Numbered from the stretch's first letter, positions 8,559 through 17,582 are shown. The stretch is DNA of 64,000 nt from Bog-473 sp963756025 (GCA_963756025.1 CAVWMF010000007.1:1116001-1180000), one strand, 5' to 3'. Translations and numbers: made by a program. The notes: generated from the letters alone by a model not told the origin.

Positions 8559-9359
8559 GTGCTGAACCAGACGGTGCCCGCCAGGAAGCCGGTGTGCTGG
8601 GAGCATCTCTCCTGGCCCGAGATCAGGGATCTCGTGCACTCGAACCCACGCGAGGTGGCGCTTCTCCCGGTCGGCGCCACCGAGCAGCACGGTCCCCACC
8701 TGCCGACGGGTACCGACACGATCATCGCGACGGCGCTCTGTCACGCCGTCTCGTCGCGCACCGGTGCCCCCGTCCTGCCCGCGGTGCCCATCGGTTGCAG
8801 CTACGGCCATGGGACGGCAATGGCCGGGACGCTCTCGTTGAGTCCCGAGCGCCTCTCCGATCTGATTCGCGACGCGGTCGAGTGGGCCGCGGCCAGCGGG
8901 ATCTCGCGGGTGTTGGCCGTCAACGGCCACTTCGGCAATCAAGGTGCGCTCGCGGTGGCCGGAGACCACCTGCGCCACGAACATCCCGAGCTGCGGTTCG
9001 GCGTCCTGAACTGGTGGACCCTGACACCAGCCGTGCGCGCGGAGACCCTGGCGGACGGCGAGGACGTCCACGCCAACCGGGCCGAGACCTCGCTCTTCAT
9101 GGCGATCGCACCGGAATTGGTACGTGGCGACGAATTGCCACTCGCCGATGACCCTGACCGCACCGACGGCCTCGTCTTCCGTTATACGGCTCCCTCGCTC
9201 TCGCGCAACGGGGTGACCGGGCGACCGTCGGAGGCCACCCCCCAGCTCGGCCGCTGGCTTCTCGACGAGATCTTGCGCTCCATGTGCAGCACCGTGGAAC
9301 GGGGACGGACCGAGGAGCCTCCCCTGGTGAACCGGCCCCGGGAGGTGGGAGTCACATGA
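8559..9359 (+). CDS. Creatininase-family amidohydrolase
   Basis: 266 residues. The GTG at 8559 follows the preceding stop by one base. The family's metal-binding motifs are present: PVGATEQHGPHLPTGTD near residue 40, AVNGHFGNQG near residue 125 and DVHANRAETS near residue 175. Known members open creatinine, cyclise or hydrolyse amides, or act on formamide-type intermediates with two divalent metals. The second motif has NGHF where creatininases usually have NGHG. The last codons overlap the next gene (ATGA). The substrate is probably an amide or lactam in the same pathway as its neighbours; true creatininase activity is not established by sequence. Confidence 0.83.
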   Translation: MLNQTVPARKPVCWEHLSWPEIRDLVHSNPREVALLPVGATEQHGPHLPTGTDTIIATALCHAVSSRTGAPVLPAVPIGCSYGHGTAMAGTLSLSPERLSDLIRDAVEWAAASGISRVLAVNGHFGNQGALAVAGDHLRHEHPELRFGVLNWWTLTPAVRAETLADGEDVHANRAETSLFMAIAPELVRGDELPLADDPDRTDGLVFRYTAPSLSRNGVTGRPSEATPQLGRWLLDEILRSMCSTVERGRTEEPPLVNRPREVGVT

Positions 9360-10051
9360 CGGGGGCCCCGGTGGTGGGACTCCTCATCGGCCGCTCGCCG
9401 GAGGAGCGGTTCTCCGTACACCGGGGCTACGTGTCGTCGATCGCCGCGACGGGCGGCGCCCCCGTCCTCCTTCCCGCTGGAAGCGATGCCGATCCGTATG
9501 CACTCTGCGGGGCGGTCGACCATTGCCATGCGATCGTCGTCACCGGCGGTGGCGACATCGACCCCCGCCATTACGGCGTGGCGGGGGTGGCCGCACCCGA
9601 TGTCCTCATGGAGGTGGACCCCGCTCGGGACATCGTGGAGATCGTCGTCGTGCAGTACGCCCTGGCACAGGGCAAACGTGTGCTGGGCGTCTGCCGCGGC
9701 GCGCAACTGCTGGCCGTCATGGGCGGGGGGACGCTGATCGGCGACCTCCGGGAGAAGGGAATCGACGGGCATTGGGAAGAGGAGCGCCAGTACGAACCGG
9801 TGCATGCCGTGCACAGTGAACGCGGCTCCCTCACCGCGCGCATCCTCGGGTCGGTCGACCGGGTCAACTCCATCCATCACCAGGCCATCGCTGATCCGGG
9901 CCAGACGCTGCGCGCCAGTGCGTGGAGCCCGGATGGCGTCATCGAAGCCGTCGAGGGTCCGGGGCTCCTCGGGGTGCAGTGGCATCCGGAGCGCTTGACG
10001 GTGTCGGACCCGCGCCATCTGGCTCCCTTCGATTGGGTGGTGCACGGGTGA
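9356..10051 (+). CDS. Gamma-glutamyl-gamma-aminobutyrate hydrolase-like (PuuD/class I amidotransferase fold)
   Basis: 231 residues with ribosome site GGAGGTGGGAG. The catalytic elbow GVCRGAQLLAVMGGG carries the nucleophilic cysteine, and the His-Glu pair appears in VQWHPE near the C-terminus. IVVTGGGDIDPRHYG is typical of PuuD-like peptidase C26 enzymes, which cleave gamma-glutamyl amides formed by PuuA-type ligases. That gives a natural partner for the GlnT-like ligase two genes upstream: one adds glutamate to an amine, the other removes it after processing. Both ends overlap neighbours (ATGA, GTGA). Confidence 0.87.
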   Translation: MTGAPVVGLLIGRSPEERFSVHRGYVSSIAATGGAPVLLPAGSDADPYALCGAVDHCHAIVVTGGGDIDPRHYGVAGVAAPDVLMEVDPARDIVEIVVVQYALAQGKRVLGVCRGAQLLAVMGGGTLIGDLREKGIDGHWEEERQYEPVHAVHSERGSLTARILGSVDRVNSIHHQAIADPGQTLRASAWSPDGVIEAVEGPGLLGVQWHPERLTVSDPRHLAPFDWVVHG

Positions 10052-12087
10052 CCATGTCCAGCCTCCGCCCCACGCACCCGACGGCATCCCCGGACCCCGC
10101 GGGACAACCAGCCGTGTCCTCACCGGCCAGAGAGCCGGTCATCTCCCTCTCGTCGTTGCACGTGTCGTTCATGCGCGGCGGCCACGCTGTCCATGCACTG
10201 CGCGGCGTCTCGCTCGATGTGATGCCCGGTGAGATCGTCGGCCTCGTGGGGGAATCGGGCTCGGGGAAAAGCGTCCTCGGCCTGACACTCCTCGGACTGC
10301 TACCCGACCGGCCCCGTCCGACCATCTCAGGTCGCGCCGTGGTATGCGGGACCGACATGGTCACCGCGTCGCGCGAAGACGGACGGCGGGTGCGCAAGGA
10401 GCACATGGGCGCCGTCTTCCAGGACCCGATGACCTCGCTCAATCCGACCATGCGGGTCGGTCGCCAGGTCGCCGAGGCCGCGGGCACCGAGGCCGAGGCG
10501 CTGCGCCTTCTCGATGCGGTCGGGGTGCCCGAGGCCAAACGACGTCTGCGGGCGTACCCCCATGAGCTCTCCGGCGGCCTGCGCCAACGGGTGATGATCG
10601 CCATGGCGGTCGCCGGCTCGCCGTCATTGGTCATCGCCGACGAGCCGACGACCGCGCTCGATGTCACGGTGCAGGCGCAGATCCTCGAACTTCTGGCGTC
10701 GCTCCGTGACGAATTCGGGACCAGCTTCATCCTGGTCACCCACGACCTCGGCGTGGCGGCCCAGGTGGCCGACCGTATCGCGGTGCTGTACGGCTCCCGG
10801 TTGGCCGAGGTGGGGAATGCCGAGGACGTGCTGCAGCGTCCCGTGCATCCCTACACCGAAGCGCTCCTGCGCTCCCGCCTCGTCCTCGACTCGGACCGGA
10901 GCCGGCCGATCGTGACGCTCCCCGGTGAGCCCCCCGACCCGCGCGCCCACCCGCCCGGGTGCCCGTTTTCCCCCCGTTGCGCCTTTCACGTCGCCGACTG
11001 CGACCGTGACCTGCCGGAACTCGAGACGGTCTCGGCCCCGACCGAGCCGTTGCGCCTGGCGGCATGCATCAGATGGAACGACCGGACGCGGGTGGCGATC
11101 GCCCAGAAGGAACGGGAGCCCTGGGCCGACGTCGAGCTCGGGGTGTTGGGTGGGACACCACCGGCCACCCTCATCCACGATGTCCACAAGAGCTTCCCCA
11201 TCGGGAGTGGGCTCAAGCGCCAACAACTGCACGCCCTGCGGGGCGTGACCCTCGAGGTGAACAAGGGCGAGGCGCTCGCTCTCGTGGGTGAGAGCGGCTG
11301 CGGCAAGTCCACCCTGTTGCGTTCCATCGCCGGTCTGCAGCCGGTCAACTCGGGTGCCATCGAATTCGGCCGAGGGGCTCGACCACAGATGGTGTTTCAA
11401 GACGCCGGCGCGTCTCTCACGCCGTGGCTCACCATCGGCGAACTGATCAGCGAACGGCTTCGGGCCAAGCCGATGACACGGGCGGCGCGGACGGAACGGA
11501 TGCAGGCGGCGCTGCGGCTGGTCGGCCTGCCACCCGAGGTCGCTGCATCGAAGCCGATGCAGCTCTCGGGTGGGCAGCGTCAAAGGGCCGCCCTGGCCCG
11601 GGCGACCGTGGTGCCACCCGATGTCCTCCTCTGTGACGAACCGACGAGCGCACTCGACGTCTCGCTCGCCGCCACGGTGCTCAACCTGATCGGCGAGCTC
11701 CGTCGTGACCTCGGCATGGCCGTCATCTTCGTCACGCACGACCTGGCTGCGGCCAGGGTGGTGGCGGACCGCATCGCCGTCATGTACCTCGGTCGGATCG
11801 TCGAGCTGGGCCCCTCCGAAGAGATCTGCTCGAGCCCGGCGCATCCCTACACCCAGGCTCTTCTGGCCGCGGTGCCCGACCTCGCCCGCCGACGGGTCCG
11901 GCTGGACGGAGAGCCGGCGAGCGCGCTGGATCCCCCGAGCGGGTGTGAGTTCCACCCCCGCTGCCCCATGGCCATCGACGCCTGCACCTCGGCTCCGGCG
12001 CCACTCGTCCCCTTCGGGGATCCTTCAACGAGGGAAGTGGCGTGCCCCGTGTCTCTGGCCCGCAAGAGCCAGGGAGGAGGGCGCTGA
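10048..12087 (+). CDS. Fused double ABC transporter ATP-binding protein (DppD-DppF type)
   Basis: 679 residues with two complete nucleotide-binding domains. First half: Walker A GESGSGKSV (about residue 70), signature LSGGLRQRV, Walker B LVIADEPTTALDV. Second half: GESGCGKST, LSGGQRQRAALA, VLLCDEPTSALDV. Each half ends with the oligopeptide-family tail of clustered cysteines (GCPFSPRCAFH and GCEFHPRCPM). Dipeptide transporters usually have two separate ATPases; fusion is a known variant. GTG at 10048 overlaps the previous stop; an ATG at 10054 is an alternative start. It powers import of the ligand held by the 5459-7102 protein. Confidence 0.93.
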   Translation: MTMSSLRPTHPTASPDPAGQPAVSSPAREPVISLSSLHVSFMRGGHAVHALRGVSLDVMPGEIVGLVGESGSGKSVLGLTLLGLLPDRPRPTISGRAVVCGTDMVTASREDGRRVRKEHMGAVFQDPMTSLNPTMRVGRQVAEAAGTEAEALRLLDAVGVPEAKRRLRAYPHELSGGLRQRVMIAMAVAGSPSLVIADEPTTALDVTVQAQILELLASLRDEFGTSFILVTHDLGVAAQVADRIAVLYGSRLAEVGNAEDVLQRPVHPYTEALLRSRLVLDSDRSRPIVTLPGEPPDPRAHPPGCPFSPRCAFHVADCDRDLPELETVSAPTEPLRLAACIRWNDRTRVAIAQKEREPWADVELGVLGGTPPATLIHDVHKSFPIGSGLKRQQLHALRGVTLEVNKGEALALVGESGCGKSTLLRSIAGLQPVNSGAIEFGRGARPQMVFQDAGASLTPWLTIGELISERLRAKPMTRAARTERMQAALRLVGLPPEVAASKPMQLSGGQRQRAALARATVVPPDVLLCDEPTSALDVSLAATVLNLIGELRRDLGMAVIFVTHDLAAARVVADRIAVMYLGRIVELGPSEEICSSPAHPYTQALLAAVPDLARRRVRLDGEPASALDPPSGCEFHPRCPMAIDACTSAPAPLVPFGDPSTREVACPVSLARKSQGGGR

Positions 12088-12968
12088 TGGCGGTCGCCGA
12101 AGCCTTCGTTCCCACATCGCCCGGACGGCGCGGCATGATCAGGTTGGGCGGTGCCCGCAAGGTGTTCACGGGTGCGTCGTACGTCGACCGCTTCGGACTC
12201 GTCCTCCTCGGAACTCTGATCGTCATGGCCGTCTTCGCACCGCTCATTGCACCGTACAGCCCGACCGCGCCGTCGATTCCGTTCATTCCGCCGCTCCACG
12301 CCGGTCACCTTCTCGGGACCGACGAGGTCGGCTACGACATCTTCAGCCGCTGCCTCTACGGCCTGCGCCAGAGCATGCTCGGTGTGCTCATCGTCGTGAC
12401 GTCCGGCGTTGTCATCGGCGGGCTGATCGGTCTGGTGGCGGGTGTGGCCGGCGGCTGGCTGGACGCTCTGCTCATGCGTATCACGGACCTCTTCCTGGCC
12501 CTGCCCAGCCCCCTGCTCGCCATCGCCATCGCCGCCTCGCTCGGCGCCAGCTACTTTCACGTCCTCCTCGCCGTGGCGATCGTCTGGTGGCCGTTCTACG
12601 CCAGGATCATGCGCGGCGAGGTGCGGGCCCTCGCGGCCCGCCCCCACCTCGAGGCGGCCGCGCTGGCCGGCGCGGGCCCCGTTCGCCGCGGTCTGCGCCA
12701 TCTGCTCCCGGGAGCGATGCCCGCCATCATCGTCACGGCGAGCCTCGACGTGGGGAACCTTGTGGTCACCCTGGCCGGATTGTCCTTTCTCGGTCTGGGC
12801 GCGCCGGCGCCGGCGCCCGAACTGGGAGCCATGTCCGCCCGCGGGCTCCAGTTCCTCCTGCAGGAGTGGTGGGTCCCGGTGATGCCCGGGATCGTCGTGT
12901 TCCTTCTGGCACTGGGCGCCAACATGTCGGGCGATGCCATCGCGGACTCCACAGGACAGAACGGGTGA
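12087..12968 (+). CDS. ABC transporter permease (DppC type)
   Basis: 293 residues. It starts in a TGATG overlap with a strong AGGGAGGAGG ribosome site. The first membrane segment is FGLVLLGTLIVMAVFAPLIA, followed by the DppC hallmark LGTDEVGYDIFSRCLYG, several further helices, and the coupling loop EVRALAARPHLEAAALAGAG that docks on the ATPase. Gene order is C before B, the reverse of most dipeptide operons. It ends in a GTGA overlap with the second permease. Confidence 0.92.
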   Translation: MAVAEAFVPTSPGRRGMIRLGGARKVFTGASYVDRFGLVLLGTLIVMAVFAPLIAPYSPTAPSIPFIPPLHAGHLLGTDEVGYDIFSRCLYGLRQSMLGVLIVVTSGVVIGGLIGLVAGVAGGWLDALLMRITDLFLALPSPLLAIAIAASLGASYFHVLLAVAIVWWPFYARIMRGEVRALAARPHLEAAALAGAGPVRRGLRHLLPGAMPAIIVTASLDVGNLVVTLAGLSFLGLGAPAPAPELGAMSARGLQFLLQEWWVPVMPGIVVFLLALGANMSGDAIADSTGQNG

Positions 12969-13972
12969 GCAATTTCGGCATATTCCTGGTGAAGAGACTG
13001 GCGGCGATGATCGTCATCCTCCTCGTCCTGACGGCGATCATCTTCGGCCTGCAGCGCCTCAGCCATACGAATCCCGTCCATGCGTACCTCGGTGCGAACG
13101 CGTCGAAGGCCGCGATCGCCAAAGAATCGGCGATCCTCGGCTACAACAAGCCCGTCATCAATCAGTACTTCCACTACGTCGGGGGGCTGTTCCACGGCAA
13201 TCTCGGCCGCTCGTTGCGGACACGTCGATCGGTGGCGACCGACATCCACACGTATCTTCCCGCCACGCTGGAGCTCACGCTGGCCGCTCTCGTGCTGGCC
13301 CTCGTGCTGGGATTCGTCCTGGGCCTGGCTGCGGCCAGCCGGTGGCGCGGCACCGCCGCCTTGCGCGTGCTGATGTTGAGCGGTGCCTCGGTCCCGGCCT
13401 TCCTCCTGGCCCTTCTGGCGGTGCTCGTCCTCAACGGTGACCTGCACTGGCTCCCCGCCAGCGGCGACGTCGCCGCGCAGAACGCGCCGACGGGGCCCAC
13501 CGGGATGCCCCTCGTCGATGCTCTGCTCCATGGGGATTGGGGGATCACGTGGGATGCGTTCCAGCACCTGATCCTGCCCGCCTTCTGTGTGGCCATCGGA
13601 CCGGCCGTGTCGATCGGAAGAGTGCTCCGCGGGTCGCTCCTTTCGGCCCAGAAATCGGACTACGTCCGCACGGCCCGCTCCAAGGGATTGGACGACCACG
13701 TCGTCCTGCTGCGGCATACCCTCCGCAACTCGATCTCCGCCACCATTTCGATGACCGGCCTGCAGATCGGCCTGATGTTCGCCGGAGTGGTGGTGGTCGA
13801 GACCGTCTTCGCCTGGCCCGGCATCGGCCTCTACACCGATCAGAGCATTCCCGTGGCCGACTTCCCCGCCATCGCCGGCGTCACGCTGGTGCTCGGGGTG
13901 GCCTACGTCGTCATCAACGCCCTGGTCGACATTCTGCAGGCCGCCATCGACCCGCGCGTCGCGCTCACATGA
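12965..13972 (+). CDS. ABC transporter permease (DppB type)
   Basis: 335 residues from GTG 12965. The frame is open for over a kilobase upstream, inside the antisense and overlapping genes, so the long upstream extension is not real. The N-terminal helix AAMIVILLVLTAIIFGLQRL, the periplasmic loop with LGYNKPVINQYFHYVGGLF, and the coupling motif SDYVRTARSKGLDDHVVLL followed by HTLRNS are typical of DppB. It pairs with the DppC-type permease; the 3' end overlaps the ureohydrolase (ATGA). Confidence 0.92.
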   Translation: MSNFGIFLVKRLAAMIVILLVLTAIIFGLQRLSHTNPVHAYLGANASKAAIAKESAILGYNKPVINQYFHYVGGLFHGNLGRSLRTRRSVATDIHTYLPATLELTLAALVLALVLGFVLGLAAASRWRGTAALRVLMLSGASVPAFLLALLAVLVLNGDLHWLPASGDVAAQNAPTGPTGMPLVDALLHGDWGITWDAFQHLILPAFCVAIGPAVSIGRVLRGSLLSAQKSDYVRTARSKGLDDHVVLLRHTLRNSISATISMTGLQIGLMFAGVVVVETVFAWPGIGLYTDQSIPVADFPAIAGVTLVLGVAYVVINALVDILQAAIDPRVALT

Positions 13973-15039
13973 GTCGCACCCCGGGGCCCATCAACCTCAA
14001 CCGCTACGCGTTGGAATTCGCCTGGCAGGGCATTCCCACGTTCATGAAGCTCCCGGTCTGCCTGACACCGGCGGATCTGCGCGCCGGTGCCATCGATGTG
14101 GCTGTTGGTGGCGCGCCCTGGGATGGAACGGCAACGACCCGTTCGGGCACCCACCTCGGGCCCCAGGCCATACGGACCTGTGACCACCTTGCCGCGCCAC
14201 CCCACCAACGTCCACATCTGCACGTGCGTGTCGACCCTTTCGAGCATCTCTCGGTGTGTGACTACGGCGACGCCGAGGTGGTGATCGGGAGCACCGACCG
14301 CACGTTCGAGAACATACGGGCATTCGTCGCCGAAATTCTCGAAGGCGGCGCGCTCCCCATCATCCTCGGGGGGGACCACGGGATCACCTGGCCGGCGGCC
14401 ACCGCCGTGGCCGATGTCTACGGCTACGGAAAAATCGGCGTCGTCCATTTCGATGCGCACGCGGACACCGCCCCGGACATGCAAGGGGTCCTGGCCGGTC
14501 ACGGCACCCCGATGCGCCGCCTCATCGAAAGCGGCGCCGTGCGCGGACGCAACTTCGTACAGGTGGGACTGCGCGGCTATTGGCCCGGGCCCGACGTGGT
14601 GGCCTGGATGGAGGAGCAGGAGATGCACTCCCACTTCATGGCCGAAGTGCAACGCCACGGCTTCGACACGGTCCTGGAAAGGGCGATCGACGAAGCCCTG
14701 TCAGGAGGAGCGGACCACCTCTACATCTCGGTCGACGTGGATGCCGTCGACCCGGCGCATGCCCCGGGTACGGGCTCGCCGGAACCGGGCGGGCTGACGA
14801 GCGCCGACGTTCTCCGGGCGGTCCGCCGCATGTGCGCCGAGGTCGGCATGGTGGCCATGGATGTGGTCGAGGTCAGCCCACCCTATGACTCGGGCAACAA
14901 CATCACGGCCCTTTTCGCACACCGGTGCGTCCTCGAGGCGCTCACCGGCACCGCCATGCGGCGCCGCGGCCTGACCGCACGGGACTATCTCGACGAGACG
15001 TCAGCCGGTGGGCCCCTTCCCACGACCGAACCGGTGTAG
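13969..15039 (+). CDS. Ureohydrolase (agmatinase/guanidinobutyrase/guanidine hydrolase family)
   Basis: 356 residues. All metal ligands of the arginase superfamily are visible: His in GGDHGITWP, Asp-His-Asp in HFDAHADT, and two Asp in SVDVDAVDP followed by GTGSPEPGG. The family hydrolyses guanidino groups to urea and an amine; some members act on free guanidine with nickel. The N-terminal segment GIPTFMKLPVC and overall length resemble the agmatinase-like branch rather than arginase. Coupled by ATGA overlap to the permease, it is the strongest evidence that the imported compound carries a guanidino group. HypA/HypB-like nickel chaperones of known guanidine hydrolases are not seen here. Confidence 0.9.
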   Translation: MSRTPGPINLNRYALEFAWQGIPTFMKLPVCLTPADLRAGAIDVAVGGAPWDGTATTRSGTHLGPQAIRTCDHLAAPPHQRPHLHVRVDPFEHLSVCDYGDAEVVIGSTDRTFENIRAFVAEILEGGALPIILGGDHGITWPAATAVADVYGYGKIGVVHFDAHADTAPDMQGVLAGHGTPMRRLIESGAVRGRNFVQVGLRGYWPGPDVVAWMEEQEMHSHFMAEVQRHGFDTVLERAIDEALSGGADHLYISVDVDAVDPAHAPGTGSPEPGGLTSADVLRAVRRMCAEVGMVAMDVVEVSPPYDSGNNITALFAHRCVLEALTGTAMRRRGLTARDYLDETSAGGPLPTTEPV

Positions 15040-15044
15040 GGGGA

Positions 15045-16127
15045 ATGTCCGCCGACGTTCTGGGCTACACCGCCCAGGAGCACCTCGCCATGGGTTCCCC
15101 CACCATGGGCGGGCTCTACACCGATGCCGCCGTCCTCGCGTTCGAACGCGCCCACGTCTTCGCCCGCGCATGGTCGATCGTCGCCGACGGTGCGGAGTTG
15201 GCGCAGCCCGGCTCCTACATCACCGCCACGGTACAGAATGTGCCATTGGCGGTCGTACGCGACCGGCTGGGTACCCTCAGGGCCTTCCACAACATCTGCC
15301 GCCATCGGGGGATCGCGCTCTTGGACGGGCGCGGCACACTGGGTCGGTTCATGACGTGCCCCTACCACCAGTGGAGCTATGCCCTCGACGGCGAACTGGT
15401 GCGTGTGCCCCAGCAACGCGAGCAGTTCCCCGAGCTCCAGACGTGCACACTGGGGCTGCACCCGGCGCAGGTGGCCGAGTGGGGAGGCATGGTCTTCGTG
15501 AACCCCGCGGCGGATGCCGCCCCGCTCGACGTGGCGATGGCCGGCCTCGACACCGGGCTGGACCCCTTTCTCGCCGGACCCCTGCAGGAAGTGGCCCGGG
15601 TGGAGTACGAGGCCGCCTGCAACTGGAAGCTCCTGGTCGAGAACCACATCGACGTGTACCACCTGTGGTATCTCCACGCGCGCTCTCTGGCCGCCTACGA
15701 CCACCGGTCCTTCGCATGGGAATCCCTCGGCGACAACTGGTGGAGTCTCGAGCCACTCAAGGATCCTTCGCAGAGCCACTCCGCGTTCGACTGGACACCC
15801 GACCACATGCGGCACCGGATCGGCGCTCACCTCTTCTTCCCCAACCTGATGCTGGTCACCACCGACGACTACTTCGCCACCTACGACGCCCAACCAATTG
15901 ACGCGGGCCGGACCCGCCTCACCCTCAGGGTCCGGGCCGGCGATCCCGCCAAGGCCGGAGCGCTCGTGGAATCGATCAGATCCTTCATGGCGGAGGACGT
16001 GCAGGCGTGTGAGCAGATGCAGATCGGGGCGTCCTCCCCGGCGTTCGGCATCGGCGCGACGGCACGCTCCCATGAAGAGCCCCTCCTGAGGTTCCACGCG
16101 TCGCTCCGACGTTGGATGTTCGCATGA
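15045..16127 (+). CDS. Rieske non-heme iron oxygenase, alpha subunit-like
   Basis: 360 residues, GGGGG ribosome site just before the ATG. The Rieske cluster is bound by CRHRG near residue 84 and CPYHQWSY near residue 104. The mononuclear iron site is in ENHIDVYHLWYLH near residue 205, with a late aspartate expected after residue 310. This type often oxidises N-methyl or quaternary amines (glycine betaine, carnitine, stachydrine) by demethylation. No reductase or ferredoxin gene is adjacent, so electrons must come from elsewhere. Position in the amine operon suggests oxidative N-dealkylation of the imported compound or of a product; substrate unknown. Confidence 0.88.
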   Translation: MSADVLGYTAQEHLAMGSPTMGGLYTDAAVLAFERAHVFARAWSIVADGAELAQPGSYITATVQNVPLAVVRDRLGTLRAFHNICRHRGIALLDGRGTLGRFMTCPYHQWSYALDGELVRVPQQREQFPELQTCTLGLHPAQVAEWGGMVFVNPAADAAPLDVAMAGLDTGLDPFLAGPLQEVARVEYEAACNWKLLVENHIDVYHLWYLHARSLAAYDHRSFAWESLGDNWWSLEPLKDPSQSHSAFDWTPDHMRHRIGAHLFFPNLMLVTTDDYFATYDAQPIDAGRTRLTLRVRAGDPAKAGALVESIRSFMAEDVQACEQMQIGASSPAFGIGATARSHEEPLLRFHASLRRWMFA

Positions 16128-16765
16128 TGCGGGCCGGAGAACGACCGTGCGAGTTGGTCGACCTGCAGGGGGCCTGGCGGCGCGGCGGCCGCTCCCTGGC
16201 GGACGGTCCCCTCCAAGAGGTGGCTGACGTCCTCTGGTTGCAGATCGGACGTTTCTTCTGCGACCTGCGCACCCCCACTCCACGGACGGATTCCACCCAC
16301 ATGTTGGATCAGCCCCAGGCCTTCAGTGGCACGGTCAAGCTCGCCCGGGGGCTCATCTCGTTCCACCATGATCTCGACTCGCTGGCGCGCGATCCCGCAC
16401 ATCCCGACGAGGGGACCGTGCACCGCCGGGACAACGTGATGTACGAGCGGGGGCCCGGGTTCGAAGAGCATTGGCTGGCCTCCTCGCTGCCCGGGGACGA
16501 CATCGCGCTCGCCGAACTGCGCCCGGCGGGCATCGACGGCGGCGCCCCCCTGGCCCGCCTGGCCCGTGTCGGCCCGGTCGCGCTCGCCGTCTGGGGCGGC
16601 GCGACGCCGGGCGGCGCCCAATTCACGAAGGCAAGCGGCTGGAGTGCGGAACGACGTCTCGGCGGAAACGGCGACGCCATGGCGGTCGACGAGGCCGCCC
16701 ATCGCGCCGGTCGGGACGAGCCGCTGCCGCGCGGGTGGGTGACCATCGATCCCGGGGAGGTCTGA
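16124..16765 (+). CDS. Protein of unknown function coupled to the Rieske gene
   Basis: 213 residues; ATG overlaps the Rieske stop codon. I do not recognise the family. Visible are DVLWLQIGRFFCDLRTP, FSGTVKLARGLISFHHDLDS and VMYERGPGFEEHWLA. The alternating hydrophobic and aromatic pattern suggests a compact beta-barrel such as a lipocalin-like fold, but that is a guess. No signal peptide or membrane segment. Tight overlap with the oxygenase argues for a shared process, perhaps an accessory or second enzyme. Confidence 0.7.
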   Translation: MMRAGERPCELVDLQGAWRRGGRSLADGPLQEVADVLWLQIGRFFCDLRTPTPRTDSTHMLDQPQAFSGTVKLARGLISFHHDLDSLARDPAHPDEGTVHRRDNVMYERGPGFEEHWLASSLPGDDIALAELRPAGIDGGAPLARLARVGPVALAVWGGATPGGAQFTKASGWSAERRLGGNGDAMAVDEAAHRAGRDEPLPRGWVTIDPGEV

Positions 16766-16766
16766 G

Positions 16767-17582
16767 ATGCCAGGTGTACGCCGTGTGGTGCTGTTGACCC
16801 TGGGCTGGGAGGACCTTCCGAAATCGGTGTCGGTTCACGGTGCGCCGCCCGAGGAGCGGCTGCGCGAACCCGTACCCGGCGTGCTGTTGCAGTGCGACGG
16901 GGGGTGGCTGCTGCTCGACACCGGATTCAACCCCGCACTCATCCTGGATCCGGCACTGCGGCGGCGCTTTCACGGCGATCCCCTGTTCCGCCCGGTCCTC
17001 CCGGGTCCGGGCGAGCCGCTCGAGGAGGCGCTCGCGGGTGCGGGGATCCTCATGGACGAGATCTACGAGGTCGGGCTGAGCCACCTCCACAACGATCACG
17101 CCGGCGGGCTCCGCCACTTCGCCGGGCGGATCCCCGTGCACGCCCAACGGGCGGAGCTCGACTACGGGATGTCAGCGCACCCCGGCCCCGAGCATCACGC
17201 GATGTTCCGCATCGACTACGACGACCCCTCGATCGATTGGCGCTTGGCCGATGGCGACGTGCAGATCGCGCCCGGCGTCACCTCCGTCCTGACGGCGGGG
17301 CACACTCCCGGGCACCAGAGCTTCATCGTCGACCTCGATCCCTCCGTGGGGGGAGGCGGTCTGGTCTTCGCCTTCGATGCCGCCGACCTGACGGAGAACA
17401 TAGAGCACGAGCTGCCCATCGGGGGCCGTGTCAACGTTCCACCCGAGGCCACCATCGAACCGATCAGACGGCTCAAACGGCTGGCCGCAACCCGTGGCTA
17501 CCCGCTCATCCCGGGTCACGATCCCCTCGTCTGGCCGGCACTGACGAGGGAACTGGCCGAGCGCTTCGCCACGACCGGCTGA
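16767..17582 (+). CDS. Metallo-beta-lactamase-fold hydrolase, N-acyl homoserine lactonase-like
   Basis: 271 residues. The zinc motif HxHxDH is present as SHLHNDHAGG near residue 107, with a later His in TAGHTPGHQ and Asp in FAFDAADLTEN, and a final His in LIPGHDP. Overall layout resembles AiiA-type lactonases, but this fold also covers many amidases and hydrolases. It starts one base after the previous stop and is the last gene of the plus operon, converging on the M20 peptidase gene. In an amide-degrading cluster a lactone or lactam hydrolase would fit; quorum quenching is not implied. Confidence 0.82.
   Translation: MPGVRRVVLLTLGWEDLPKSVSVHGAPPEERLREPVPGVLLQCDGGWLLLDTGFNPALILDPALRRRFHGDPLFRPVLPGPGEPLEEALAGAGILMDEIYEVGLSHLHNDHAGGLRHFAGRIPVHAQRAELDYGMSAHPGPEHHAMFRIDYDDPSIDWRLADGDVQIAPGVTSVLTAGHTPGHQSFIVDLDPSVGGGGLVFAFDAADLTENIEHELPIGGRVNVPPEATIEPIRRLKRLAATRGYPLIPGHDPLVWPALTRELAERFATTG

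Noticed and set aside
11705..12964. Long upstream extension of the DppB-type permease frame
   Set aside because: It overlaps two well-supported genes in another frame and is arginine-rich; the permease begins at GTG 12965.
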